A DNA stretch of 64,000 nt from Prionace glauca. Lineage: Eukaryota; Chordata; Chondrichthyes; Carcharhiniformes; Carcharhinidae. The stretch's first letter is position 1; each line of letters opens with the position of its first letter. This document shows, piece after piece, positions 10,488-21,194 of this stretch. The notes under the pieces are model-generated. The model had not been told where the DNA came from and ran no database searches. It was given only the letters and a program-made list of their open reading frames with translations. The position numbers were made by a program, and so were the translations under genes. The stretch lies in the NCBI GenBank assembly GCA_037974335.1, contig CM075760.1, positions 24,165,538 to 24,229,537 on the forward strand, read 5' to 3'.

Positions 10488-10655
10488 CACCGCCATCTTT
10501 ATCGGGAAACTGTGTGGCAAGGCGCATGCGTACTGAAGAGGGCCCCGCCTATCAGTCAGTCTGGTTGGAGAACAAGCGGTCCTGCCGCTCTGCAGTCTCT
10601 TCCTATTGGTCCGGATCTGCTGTCAATCACCCCGGGGCATTGTGAGGTGAGCGGG
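10488..10655 (+). promoter_or_regulatory. ZNF promoter module 2 (duplicate)
   Basis: Begins with a YY1-like gccatctttat and an NRF1-like ggcgcatgcgt, then inverted CCAAT (10605-10609), 10 bases, and CTGTCAATCA (10620-10629). The CCAAT-decamer part duplicates module 1; the YY1/NRF1 part duplicates 26050-26085. CpG density is high. Confidence 0.6.
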
Positions 10656-10750
10656 GGGGATTCATCATCACCCGCTGGAGGCCCCAACACCCCCAATAAG
10701 AACCATTGGGTTTTATTGTCAGTCTGCAGACAGGAGCTGGAGAACTGAAC

Positions 10751-11047
10751 TCATGATGTGGGTATGCCGGCGTTGGACTGGCGTAAACACAGTAAAAGTC
10801 TGACAACACCAGGTTTTAGTCCAACCTATTTATTTGATAATATACTCGCAAGCTTTCGGGTTAGCCCCTTCATCAGGTGAATGGAGAGTTCTGGCCTCAG
10901 ACAGAGCATATAAAGCACAGACAGTTTAGAGATTACTCTGTCTGAGGCCAGAACTCTCCATTCACCTGACGAAGGGGCTAACCCGAAAGCTTGCGAGTAT
11001 ATTATCAAATAAATAGGTTGGACTAAAACCTGGTGTTGTCAGACTTT
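10751..11047. mobile_element. Inverted pair of Penelope termini flanked by a 9-bp duplication
   Basis: The left arm is minus strand (gatgtgggtatgccggcg through the hammerhead-like block to 'cagacagagcatataaagc'); the right arm is plus strand and repeats the same block outward to 'ggtgttgtcagacttt'. The arms match for about 110 bases around a spacer of about 30 bases. The 9-mer gaactgaac occurs directly on each side (10742-10750 and 11048-11056), as expected of a target-site duplication, so the inverted pair probably inserted as one unit. Confidence 0.85.
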
Positions 11048-11059
11048 GAACTGAACCCA

Positions 11060-11610
11060 GACAGAGGAGAGGGAGGGGAGGAAACTGGGAGTGGAGGAAA
11101 GAAATGGTGAGATGGGTTAGAATTCAGTCCGGGGACCAGGGAGAGTGCGAGGGATGTGGATTTACAGATTTGGGGGAACAAGAGAGGAAAAAATGTCCCA
11201 GAGAAACTAGAATTCTCTGTTCAGAATTTCTATCCTGGACTGACGGCGATTACTTTTGTAAGCTCATTTTACAGGATATTAGAAAGGATGGGTTAGGGCT
11301 AACCCTAACCAAACTTAATGTCAAACTTCACCTGACAGTCAGTTGGTTCATCATGACCTCAATATCATCAGCTTAGAGGCTTAAAGAGAATTGTTCCTTT
11401 GTTCTGACTGAGGGAAAATATTTTAAACATCAGTGTTACTGGAAAAGCACCAAGAGACCCACGCACACCTGAGTGAGAGTGTTCCAGTGAACTGACTGTG
11501 GAAAGAACTTTAACCAGTTACACAGCCTGATAAAACATCACACCATTCACAGTGTGGACAAGCCTTCAACTAATCATCCAACCTGGACAGACACAAGGAC
11601 ACTGGCACTA
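11060..11610 (+). other. Upstream exon region of a duplicated plus-strand ZNF
   Basis: 11063-11220 and 11209-11280 align with 13130-13350, including a tract ending in a splice-acceptor-like ttttacag (11271-11274; the paralogue is tttacag at 13341-13344). After it comes one recognisable finger in a non-initiated frame, TDCGKNFNQLHSL with H-x3-H at about 11490-11550, repeated at 13530-13590. This is the 5' part of the ZNF relic that continues to 12540. Confidence 0.6.
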
Positions 11611-12541
11611 TGGAGAAACTGTGGAAATGTGAGGACTGTGAGAAGGAATTCAGTTATAGAACCCGGCTAGATGCAGTCACACTGGGGCCATTGACTTGGA
11701 GAAACTGTGGAAATGTGAGGACTGTGGGAAAGGATTCAATTACTCATCCTTGTTGGACAACCACTAACACATTCACACTAGGGAGCAGCCATTTACCTGT
11801 TCTGTATGTGGGAAAGGATTTACTTAGCTAACCGGCCTCACGTTACACCAGTGCATTCACACCGAGGAGAGGCTGTTCAGCTGCACTCACTGTTGAAAAA
11901 GTTTCAGGTCTTCATCAGACCTCAGTCAACATCATCACGGTCACAATGGGGAGAGGCCATTCACCTGCTCCATGTGTGGGAAGGGATTCACAAAGTCCTC
12001 CAACCTGGTGACACACCAGAGAATTCACTCTGAGGAGAAGCCGTTTAACTGCACTTCCTATGGAAAGAGGTTCAGATATTCACACAGCCTCGAAGAACAC
12101 CAGTGAATTCACGTGGGGGAGAAGTCTTTCAACTGTTCAGTCTGTGGACAGGGATTCACTCAGTCATCCAGTCTGGTGAGTCTTTAGAGAGTTCATACTG
12201 GGGAGAGTCCATTCAGCTGCACCTCCTGTGGGAAGAATTTCATGCAAACATATGCCCTCATTGAACACCAGCGAGTTCACACCGGGGAGAGATCATTCAC
12301 CTGCTCTGTGTGTGGGAAGGGATTCACTGTGTCATCCAACCTCAAGGCTCACCAGCAAATTCAGTCTGAGGAGAAACTATTCAGCTGCTCTGACTGTGGA
12401 AAGAGTTTCAGGTCTTCATCTGCTCTCTTTATACACCAGCGAGCTCACACTGGGGAGAGATCACTCACTTGCTCTGTGTGTGGGAAAGGATTCATTCGGT
12501 CTTGCAGCCTAGTGACACATGAGCAAATCCACATGTGACTG
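11610..12541 (+). pseudogene. C2H2 zinc-finger gene relic (about 9-10 finger slots)
   Basis: Starts like its neighbour at 15540 (atggagaaactgtggaaatg, [10 protein letters not shown]) but loses frame within the first finger. Finger fragments then appear in all three plus frames up to 12541. Only the last three are continuous (12242-12538, [30 protein letters not shown] with H-x3-H ends, and one His changed: AHQQIQSEE). The 3' UTR (12542-12790) is homologous to 16300-16570, so this and the 15.5 kb gene are tandem paralogues. Several frame breaks and internal stops make a full protein unlikely. A short C-terminal three-finger product cannot be excluded. Confidence 0.8.
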
Positions 12542-13120
12542 AGAGGTTGGATTCTGCTTTCCTGCTAATGTTCATTACATCCAGGATTGATAGTTGGACA
12601 ATTTTAAGTTTGTTTCTGTTGGTATTGACAACCCTATAACTGGCTGAAGTTTAATATTCTGTAGATATTACTACCTTCAAAGCGACAATGTCCCTTTTTA
12701 AAGGCACCATCTGTGATTTTTCAGTTGAATTCAAGAACTCTCAACAGAAATTTGTTGTGATAAGACTGAAATTTTTACTTCAATTCTAAATTGATCTTAG
12801 GTGCAAAATCTACAATTCATTGTCTCCTGAGAATATGGGTTTTCATCAAGTGGAGGTGACTTTGCCAGCTTGGGTACATTCACAGGATAAAGGATGATCA
12901 CTCCAACAGCGCAACAACAAGAGCCAAACTGAAAACAACAACCCATAACCAGACCTGAGAACCACTTAATATGTGGCACTTGAAGCAGAACCTGCCTCTC
13001 ATAGATTGGTCTCTGCAGCCAACAGTCACAGTGAATCAGAGAGTGGGTGGGTCTTGAGCGTCCCAGTGACCAGGAGAGAAAACAATCTTCTTGATTTTGC
13101 ACAGAGAAGCAAGAGAGCTG
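12542..13120 (+). other. 3' UTR-like block and unassigned spacer
   Basis: 12550-12790 aligns with 16305-16570 (attgatag, 'ggctgaagtttaatattctg', 'ccctttttaaaggcacc'). The rest up to 13120 shows no gene or clear repeat. Confidence 0.6.
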
Positions 13121-13124
13121 AAGG

Positions 13125-13672
13125 CAGGCAGACTGGAGGGAGGGAGGGAGGAAACAGGGAGTGGAGGGCAGAGATGGTGGGATGGGTTTGGATTTCAGCC
13201 TAGGGAGGATGGGGAGTGTTTGGGATGGGGTTTTACAAATTTGGGGGAACAAGAGAGGAAAGAATGTTCCAGAGAAATTAGAAATGTTTGAGATAAATTT
13301 CTATCCTGGACTGACAGTGATTAATTTTATGATTTTTTTTACAGATCTTACAAGGGAAAGATTTGTTGATGCAAAACTCAAAACAGCATTTTGGTATGAG
13401 TCATTCAACTATTCATCAATCTTTCAATGTGGAAGGAGATATGTTTATCTGTGGAAAAGATCTTAAACATCAGTGCAACTGGAGAAACACCAAGACACAC
13501 ATCCACACACCTGAGTGAGAGTGTTCCAATGAACTGACTGTGGAAAGAACTTTAACCAGTAACACAGCCTGAAAAAACATCACACCATTCACAGAGGGGA
13601 GCAAACTCGTGTTCTGTATGTGGATGAGGTTTCAACTGCTCTCTAGGCTGGGGAGACAGGAGGAGACCCAGA
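13125..13672 (+). other. Upstream exon region of the 15.5 kb ZNF
   Basis: Paralogous to 11060-11600: the same 'gggggaacaagagaggaaa' block, the same acceptor-like tract (acag 13341-13344) and the same lone finger (TDCGKNFNQ) near 13530, then a CXC piece 'tgttctgtatgtggatgagg'. It is cut off at 13672 by a CR1 insertion, after which the gene resumes at 15530. Confidence 0.6.
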
Positions 13673-15529
13673 CATAAGAACATAAGAACATAAGAACATA
13701 AGAAATAGGAGCAGGAGTAGGCCATCTGGCCCTTCGAGCCTGCCCCGCCATTCAATAAGATCATGGCTGATCTGTCGTGGCTCAGTTCCACCTTCCCGCC
13801 CTCTCCCCATAACCCTTAATCCCTTCTCTTATCAAAAACCCATCAACCCGTTTCTTAAAAATATTTAGCGAGGCAGCCTCCACCACTTCAACGGGCAGAG
13901 AATTCCAGAGATTCACCACCCTTTGAGTGAAGAAGTTCCTCCTCAACTCTGTTCTAAACCGCCCCCCCTTTATCTTGAGGCTGTGCCCCCTAGTCCTACT
14001 GTCTTTTTTGAGCGGGAACAGTCTCTCCACCTCTATCCTATCCATCCCATTCATCATCTTATACGTCTCAATGAGATCTCCCCTCATTCTTCTAAACTCT
14101 AACGAGTACAAGCCTAGTTTATTCAGCCTCTCCTCATAGCTCAATCCCCTCAACTCCGGTATCAGCCGAGTAAACCTCCTCTGCACTCCCTCCAGGGCCA
14201 AAACATCCTTGCGCAGGTGCGGCGCCCAAAACTGCACACAGTACTCCAGCTGCGGCCTCACCAATGCCCTGTACAGCTGCAGCAAGACCTCCCTACTTTT
14301 ATATTCAATCCCCTTCGCTATGAAGGCCAGCATCCCATTCGCCTTCCTGACCACCTGCTGCACCTGCAAGCTGGGTTTTTGCGACTCATGCACAAGGACC
14401 CCGAGGTCCCTCTGCACCGTCGCCTGCTGCAGTTTTTCGCCCCGTAAGTAATAGTCCTTCCTACCATTCCTCCTACCAAAGTGGACCACCTCACACTTGC
14501 CAACATTAAATTCCATTTGCCATTTCCTGGCCCATTCGCCCAGCCTATCTAGATCCTTCTGCAGACTCTCCACACCCTCCGCACAATTTGCCTTTCCCCC
14601 AATCTTGGTGTCATCAGCAAATTTCGACACCCTGCACTCGGTTCCCTCCTCCAGATCATCTATATAAATGGTAAATAGCTGAGGCCCCAGCACCGACCCC
14701 TGGGGCACCCCACTAGTCACCAACCGCCAATCCGAATAGCATCCATTGACCCCCACTCTCTGCCTCCTATTTGACAACCAATCCTCTATCCACGCTAACA
14801 CCCTACCCCCAACTCCATGTCCCCTGACCTTCTGCAATAACCTCTTGTGAGGTACCTTGTCAAACGCCTTCTGAAAATCCAGAAAGACCACATCCACCGG
14901 CTCTCCTCCATCCACTGCCCTAGACACATCCTCATAGAACTCCAGTAAATTTGTCAGACACGACTTCCCTTTAATGAAACCGTGTTGCGTCCGCCCTATC
15001 AAGCAATTCCCCTCAAGATGCCTCGCTATTTCCTCCTTAATGACGGTTTCTAACATTTTACCTACCACAGACGTTAAACTAACCGGCCTATAATTCCCCG
15101 CCTTTTGCCTGCCACCCTTCTTAAACAACGGCGTAACATTAGCCGTTTTCCAATCTTCCGGCACTTCCCCGGAATCCAGCGACGTCTGGAAAATAACCAC
15201 CAAGGCATCCACTATCACCTCCGCCATTTCTTTCAGAACCCTCGGATGCATTCCATCCGGTCCTGGGGACTTGTCCACAATCAGCCCCTCCAGTCTGTCG
15301 AGCACCACCTCTCTAGTAACAGTAATGTCATTAAGACCCTCCATTCCTACCACCTTTCCATCGCTAACACCCGGCAAATTATTCACGTCCTCCTCCGTGA
15401 AGACAGAAACAAAGAAGTTATTCAAGACCTTAGCCATATCCCTATCCCCTACCACTAGCTCCCCTTTCTCATCCTCTAAAGGACCAACGTTTATCCTAGC
15501 CAGCCTCTTCCTTTTTATATATTTATAAA
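13673..15529 (-). mobile_element. Young CR1-group LINE, long 5'-truncated copy (copy 2)
   Basis: Minus-strand ORF of about 557 codons (15455-13782): RT blocks 'SPGPDGMHPRVLKEM', '[16 protein letters not shown]', '[13 protein letters not shown]', '[10 protein letters not shown]', 'KFADDTKIGG' and the C-terminal 'LVRPQLEYCVQFWAPH'. The 3' tail is four TTCTTATG-type octamers. Endonuclease and ORF1 are missing through 5' truncation. It is nearly identical to the copy at 37.3-39.2 kb and its RT frame is still open. It inserted in antisense inside the ZNF transcription unit, just before the start codon at 15540. Confidence 0.95.
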
Positions 15530-15539
15530 ATATAAAACC

Positions 15540-16340
15540 ATGGAGAAACGTTGGAAATGTGGTGACTGTGGTAAAAAATTCAAGTCTTTATTCCGGCTGG
15601 AAATCCATCGACGCAGTCACACCGGGGAGAAGCCATTCGTCTGTTCTGTGTGTGGGAAGAAATTTACCAAGACAACCTACCTGATGTTACACCAGAGAAT
15701 TCACACTGAGGAGAGGCCCTTCAGCTGCACTTACTGTGGGAAGAGATTTAACAGCACATCCAGCCTCGCTACACACCAGCGAATTCACACTGGGGTGAAG
15801 CCATTCACCTGCTCTGTGTGCAGTGAGAGATTCACTCGGTCATCCGGCCTTTGGACACATCAGCGAATTCACACTGAGGAGAAACCATTCAGCTGCACCT
15901 CCTGTGGAAAGAGTTTCAGACAGTCATCGACCCTGACTGCACACCAACGCACTCACACCGGGGAGAGACCATTCACCTGCTCCGTGTGTGGGAAGAAATT
16001 CTCTCAGTCATTCGATCTGGTGAGACATCAGCGACTTCACACCGGGGAGAGACCGTTCACCTGCTCGGTGTGTGGGAAGGGATTCGCTCGGTTATTCACC
16101 CTCCAGTCCCACCACCGCATTCACACTCAGGAGAATCCATTCAGCTGCAGTACCTGTGGAAAGAGTTTCAAGCAGTCATCCAACCTTCTGACTCACCAAC
16201 GTACTCACTCTGGGGAGAGGCCTTTCACCTGCCCCTTGTGTAGAAAGACATTCACAAGGTCCTCCAGCCTGCTGAGACACCAGCAAATTCATAATAGAGT
16301 TCAAGGATTGGATTCTGCTTTTAATCACAGCCAGGATTGA
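15540..16340 (+). CDS. C2H2 zinc-finger protein, nine fingers
   Basis: 266 codons from ATG 15540 in a good initiation context (aaaaccATGg). The paralogue at 11610 has the same start, MEK-WKC. Nine fingers run head to tail: WKCGDC, FVCSVC, FSCTYC, FTCSVC, FSCTSC, FTCSVC, FTCSVC, FSCSTC, FTCPLC, all with C2H2 spacing. Linkers are TGEKPF/TEERPF-like; two are odd (TGVKPF, TQENPF). A short tail after the last finger ends at a stop before the 3' UTR; AATAAA lies at 16657-16662. No KRAB-type domain is seen. The family binds DNA in the nucleus; the target is unknown. The antisense CR1 directly upstream separates this exon from its old 5' part, so expression may be altered. Confidence 0.88.
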   Translation: MEKRWKCGDCGKKFKSLFRLEIHRRSHTGEKPFVCSVCGKKFTKTTYLMLHQRIHTEERPFSCTYCGKRFNSTSSLATHQRIHTGVKPFTCSVCSERFTRSSGLWTHQRIHTEEKPFSCTSCGKSFRQSSTLTAHQRTHTGERPFTCSVCGKKFSQSFDLVRHQRLHTGERPFTCSVCGKGFARLFTLQSHHRIHTQENPFSCSTCGKSFKQSSNLLTHQRTHSGERPFTCPLCRKTFTRSSSLLRHQQIHNRVQGLDSAFNHSQD

Positions 16341-16680
16341 TAGCCTGACATTATTGGTTCAATTTTTGCTGATATTAACATCCCTATAAATAGCTGGAGT
16401 TTAATATTCTGGCGATGTCACTGATTTTTGGAGCTGTAATATCCCTTTTTGAAAACACCTTCTGTGATCTTTCTCCTTAATTCAAGAATCCTCAACAAGA
16501 ACCTGTTCAACATAAAATTATGAACTTTACCTCAATCCTAAACTAATCTTTGATGCAAATCTGCGTGTGAATGATTCCTGATTAACAACTCCAGTTAGAA
16601 AATGCTAATTAATCCTTGCTGATAATTCTGACTGATCCCTTCACGTCCGTTATGAAAATAAATTATGAAGGATCCTAAAC
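16341..16680 (+). other. ZNF 3' UTR with polyadenylation signal
   Basis: Homologous to 12550-12790. It contains 'ttaatattctgg' and 'ctttttgaaaacacc' blocks and AATAAA at 16657-16662, about 317 bases after the stop. Confidence 0.65.
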
Positions 16681-16799
16681 AAATAGTGAAATACTATATA
16701 GGCACAGTAAAAGTTTACATGAAAACTTTAAGAATAAGCAGTGATATTGATGAAACTGGGAAGTCGCTGAGTTCAATCATTTCTGGCACAGCAGCAGCA

Positions 16800-17880
16800 A
16801 TGTTGGTAAAGGTGAGACCCACAACAAAGATTGGTTTGAGATCCATTCAGCAGAGATGACACCTGTCATTGAAGCAAAAAATCGAAGCCTGTCTGATGGA
16901 CAATATAAACCCAATAGCTGGAACATTGCATCAGTTGAAAGAAGTGTTGAAAACGGAGATACACTGTTAATAAACACAGGACAATCCTACACCAGTAATT
17001 CCAAATTGCCTGTGATAATGAATATCTCTGCCGTGTTTGATGGGATTAAGAAAGTGGTGCTACCGGCACGAAATTTGGCCCCTGAAATTGGCAGATGGTG
17101 ATGTTTTCACCGACAGAAGTCCCGCTGGTTTGAAGTTTTAAAGTTTTTTTTGTCACAAATAGGCAAATGTTAACAGTGCAATGAAGTTACTGTGAAAATA
17201 CCCAAGATGCCACATTCCGGCACCTGTGCACTGAGAGAATTTCACATTGTGGGAGGAAACCGGCGCACCCGGAGGAAACCCATGTAGACACAGGGCGAAC
17301 ATGCAGATTCCGCACAGCCAGTGATCCAAGCCGAGAATCAAACCTGGGTCCCTGCGCTGTGAGGCAGCAGTGCTAACCGCTGTGCCACTGAGCTATACTG
17401 TGAGACAGATACCATGCAGTGTCTGTTTGATTCTCCTGCAGTTTCCTGTCTTGGTTGAGTTCAACAAGGAACTCTCATCATTTGAACTGGAAAAGGTCAT
17501 TGGTTGCTGAGCAAGTAGAAAGGCTCCCAGCAAGGGTGGAATTCCAGCTGAACCGATCAAACACAAAGTCCCATCCATTGCCACATCTTCACAGCCTCCG
17601 CCTCTTTTGGGTGTGAGACTGGTTCACAGGAGATATGTGACATGAAAATTTTCACAATATACAGAAACAGCAGTGACAGAGGAGACAGCAACAACCACAG
17701 GGACCTCTCCCTCCTTAACATCACTGGGAAGGCCTTCACTAGAGTCATGTTTAAAAGACTTCAGCGCATTGCCGACTGAGTGTATCCAGAATCACAGTGT
17801 GGTTTCTGTGCTGAAAGATCTGTAGTGAACATGATCTCCACACACCAGCTGCAAGAGAAGTGAACAATTGGTATTGAATC
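16800..17880 (+). mobile_element. Decayed non-LTR retrotransposon (not CR1), split by a SINE
   Basis: Plus-strand pieces FEIHSAEMTPVIEAKNRSL (about 16835-16890), 'FDGIKKVV' (about 17035), then after the SINE at 17140-17398 'NHRDLSLLNITGKAFTRV' and 'VYPESQCGFCAERSVVNMIS' (to about 17860). These match, in order, the pre-RT and RT blocks of a widespread animal LINE lineage (GISLLSIVGKVFARV / PESQCGFR). Stops and frame changes are many, so it is an old relic. I do not assign the clade. Confidence 0.7.
17140..17398 (-). mobile_element. tRNA-derived V-SINE inserted in an old LINE
   Basis: Minus strand: head 'cagtggcacagcggttagca', B-box-like 'ggtttgattctcgg', V-domain ('tgtgcggaatctgcatgttc', 'tttcctccgggtgc'), 3' tail 'ttttcacagtaacttcattg' and 'tttgtgacaaa'. 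LINE sequence continues on both sides. Confidence 0.88.
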
Positions 17881-18765
17881 TAAAATGCTGCCAGTTCCTC
17901 TATTGAGAAAAGTGAAATGTTCTAATTACTGAATGAAAATAAACCTGAAAGTGAATCACAATTGTACAATTGGAAAAGGTGTGAAAATGTTTGGTTCCCT
18001 GGAAATCAACTTCAGCCGTGAGAGGGTCCACCCTCTTTAACTCTATTGTCTAAGAAGGTTGAAGAGGTACCTTTTTTCAGTTTATTTTTTTCCTGAGTTG
18101 TAACAGTTATTTGGAAAGACACTTGAACAAAGACAAAAAAAAAACTTTTGGGGCCAAATAAGATCAAAATGTGATAGGTTCATTTTTGATCTGAAAATCA
18201 ATTTGACACGAATGTGCACACTTGTGAGCCCTTGCTTCACCCTTTGACAATCAGGCAGCACGGTGACAATTCAATCCAAAGATTCTGTTCTTGAAGATTT
18301 TATTTCATCCCATTTGTTGTCATTTCAAACAGAGTCCCTGAGAACAGGAGATCCTGAGCGTTACCCTCCGCAAACTGAAACAACTGTTTGAACATCTGTC
18401 TCTGATCTCAATTACACCATTATGTGAGAGTCTAACTGGACAGTAAAGTTTCCGCAGTCTTCTGAAACAGAGAGAATGGGAAGCCCCATTTAGAATCAAA
18501 GGTCGAAAAAATTCACACCATTGATTGGGAATTGGAATAATTCACTCTGGGATTAGTTGAATGGAACAAACAAACTGGATATCCGCGTACATTCTAGTGG
18601 AAGTTAGGAAAGTGAAGATGAGACAAGTAATTAATTGATAGTTTTCTCTTGGAGATGTTTGTATTCTTGCTTGTGAACGTAAAAACAAAACTGAATCTGA
18701 TAGTCTGGCTACTACCTAAAGGAAGAAACTATTGGAACCACTCTACTGTAAATGGAGTTTTTTTC
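17881..18765. other. No gene recognised
   Basis: AT-rich DNA without coding signature or a repeat I can name. An A-run is at 18136-18145. Confidence 0.5.
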
Positions 18766-18769
18766 CTGC

Positions 18770-18955
18770 TATGTTCAAAATCCAATAATATTCAGGTTAT
18801 GATAAACTAACAACTCTGTCAGATTTTGATGTGATGCTTGGATGGAATTCCCAACTGCAATACACCTCTTTCAATTCCCTGTGAAGTTTATTTAAAACAG
18901 AAAAAAGAGAGTGAGCGAGAACCCATGAGAGAGATAAGCAAACATCTTCACATAG
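18770..18955 (-). pseudogene. Orphan ZNF leader block
   Basis: 'ccaataatattcaggttatg' and 'cctgtgaagtttatttaaaa' align with the leader of the 21 kb ZNF (22233-22380), but no ZNF coding exon lies to its left. It is the remaining 5' part of a lost duplicate; a fragment of that kind of exon lies at 19122-19412. Confidence 0.65.
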
Positions 18956-19121
18956 AGACCACCTTAATATAGAGACCACCTGAAAATTTGAGTGGACTGT
19001 CTTAGACAGCACTTGGACCCATTATTTTGGGATACCAGTGTGTATGTGCAGATGTTTCTTGGACCAGGGGACGCAGATTCAAGATAAGTGGCTGTAGGGG
19101 TAGAGGGGACATGAGAAAAAT

Positions 19122-19412
19122 CTTCTCACAGTTCAGGCATTTAAAAGGTTTCTTATCAGTGTGAACTCGCTGATGTTTCAGTAGGTGGGATGACTGAGTG
19201 AATCCCTTCCCACACAGCAGGTAAATGGTTTCTCCCCAGTGTGGATTCGCTGGTGTTTCAGCAGATCAGATAACTGAATGAATCCATTCCCACAATTGGA
19301 GCAGGTAAATGATCTTCCTCCAGTGTGAACTCGCTGATGTATTATCAGGTGGGATGACTGAATCCCTTCCAACACACTGAGCAGGTGAATGGCTTCTCCC
19401 CAGTGTGACCAC
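19122..19412 (-). pseudogene. Partial ZNF duplicate (about 3.5 fingers)
   Basis: Nearly matches 21585-21880 inside the intact 12-finger gene; both read [22 protein letters not shown], then [20 protein letters not shown]. Small deletions remove part of one finger (FTCCVGRDS) and shift the frame. It is a recent piecewise duplication of about 290 bases, without start or stop. Confidence 0.85.
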
Positions 19413-19547
19413 TATTACATCATAGCGGAGCCTTAGTGATGAAAACAGTTTTGTTCCAGATGCAGCAAGTCCATTACTGATAGATCTGGAATGAAAATAG
19501 TGGGAAATAAACCATCCCAAGGTATTTCAGAGGACTTCAATAAAAAA

Positions 19548-19860
19548 AATAGCATTAGTGGTTTGCATTGTTGCCTCACAGTACCAGGCCTTGGGTGACT
19601 ATCTGTCTGGAGTTTGCACGTTCTCCGTACGTCTGCGTAGGTTTCCTTTGGATGCTCCGGTTTCCTCCCATGTGCAGGTTAGGTAGATTGAATGTACTAA
19701 ATTGCCCCCTTAGTGCCCCAAGCCGTGCAGGTTAGATGGATTAGAAATGGTAAATGCAGGGATAGGATGCGGGAGAGGTTCTGGGTAAGATTCTGTCAGA
19801 ATGTTGGTACAGACTCGAGAAGCCAAATAGTCTTTTGTGCACTGTAGGGATTCTATGAGC
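19548..19860 (+). mobile_element. tRNA-derived V-SINE, head decayed
   Basis: 'agcattagtggtttgcattg' head, V-domain 'tggagtttgcacgttctcc' and 'gctccggtttcctccc', 3' part ending 'gcactgtagggattctatga'. Confidence 0.85.
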
Positions 19861-19877
19861 GATAAGACTACAATATT

Positions 19878-20560
19878 AGGATAGATGGGAAAAACCTGAA
19901 TGGAGAGACAGATCTTGAATCAGGAGAGAGAGATGGACAGTTCTGAGAGGGAATTTCAGAGTTTTGCACCCAAACCCTGCCACCAATGGTGGAATAATTA
20001 AAATCAGGGATGCTCAAGAGGCCAGAATGAGAAGAGTGCAGATCTCGAGGGGCCAAGCTAAATTGCCCTTTAGTGTCTCAAGATGTGTACATTAGAGGAA
20101 TTAGCAGAGTAAATACTTGGGGTTATGGGACAGGACTGGATGGGACTGCCTCTGTGTGTCAGGGGGATTGTGTGAGGTTACAAGGATAAAGCTTGCATGG
20201 GATTGTTAACAGTGCAAACTTGATGGGTCGAATGGCCTCCTTCTGCACTGAAGGGATGCTATGATTTCAGAGAATTGTGAAATTCGAGATTACTGAGATC
20301 AGGAAGGATAAAGTCATGGAGGAATTCGTAAATAAGGATGTGAATTTTAAAATCGAGGCATGACTTGGCTTAAAGCCCATGTAGGTCAGTAAGCAAGGCA
20401 GGAGTGGGGGAAGATGGATAAATAGGATTTGGTGTGAGAAAGCAGATGGGCGGCAGAGTTTTGGATGACATCAGATTTTGATGTGGGGAGTGGAGTGAAT
20501 GTGAGAGGCTGCTCAGAAATATATTGGAATCATCAAGACTAACGGTAACAGATGAGCTGG
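19878..20560 (+). repeat. Unclassified interspersed repeat split by a V-SINE fragment
   Basis: The left part ('gggaatttcagagttttgca', 'ccaccaatggtggaataatt') and right part ('aaagcccatgtaggtcagta', 'gcagagttttggatgacatc') belong to one dispersed element type. Between them 20055-20272 is the 3' two-thirds of a V-SINE ('aaattgccctttagtgtctc' to 'gcactgaagggatgctatga'). Confidence 0.6.
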
Positions 20561-21194
20561 GGTGGGGTGGAGACTGTGGACATTGAAATATTTGGAATCA
20601 GTGATGGGATGGATATGTGGTTACAAACTCATTCTGTTATTAAATCTGACACAATGGCCTGAATTTTTCATCCGTTGGGTACACTCACATGGGAGTGCCT
20701 GGAAGCGGGTCCAATCAGCCCTGGAAACCGGTCTTGGAAAGTGATTTCATGCTGGCTGGCTGATTAATGGGCAGTGTGAAACGTGCACTAGGAAAGGCTC
20801 AGTGCTGCCGGGGAGGAAGGGAGGGAAGGGGATGGGAACCGAGAAAAGCAAGGGTGCTCTTGGCATTTCCAATAACTTCATTCAAGGGGACAGCTGCTGT
20901 GGATCCTGTCTCACAGCTCGAGTCCTGTAAAAAAAATAAACTGCGATGGAGCTCCTCACACTTATTGGAAGTGAGGATGGAGGAGATGGGGAGTGGGAGA
21001 ACCCTTCAAAAGGAATTAACTTCTGTTAGTGATATTCAAAAGACGCAACACACTGTGTTTAACACAAAGCTGATTTATTTGACTCTTATCCAGAATATTT
21101 ACACCTGTAAGCGGCTGGTGTTTATTAACATCAGCAGAACCAGACTCCAGTGAATGATATTCAGGTTATTAACAGCAAAACCCAATCACTATAG
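20561..21194 (-). other. 3' flank/UTR of the 12-finger ZNF, with polyA signal
   Basis: 20870-21135 is homologous to the downstream part of the 2.8 kb ZNF (2240-2427 and 2699-2750). A minus-strand AATAAA lies at 21074-21079, about 120 bases beyond the stop codon. 20561-20870 shows nothing recognisable. Confidence 0.6.

Noticed and set aside
13927-15528. Frames antisense to the CR1 RT (for example MKKFLLNSVLNR and the MPATLLKQRR type)
   Set aside because: They recur in every CR1 copy as the complement of the conserved RT; shadows, not genes.
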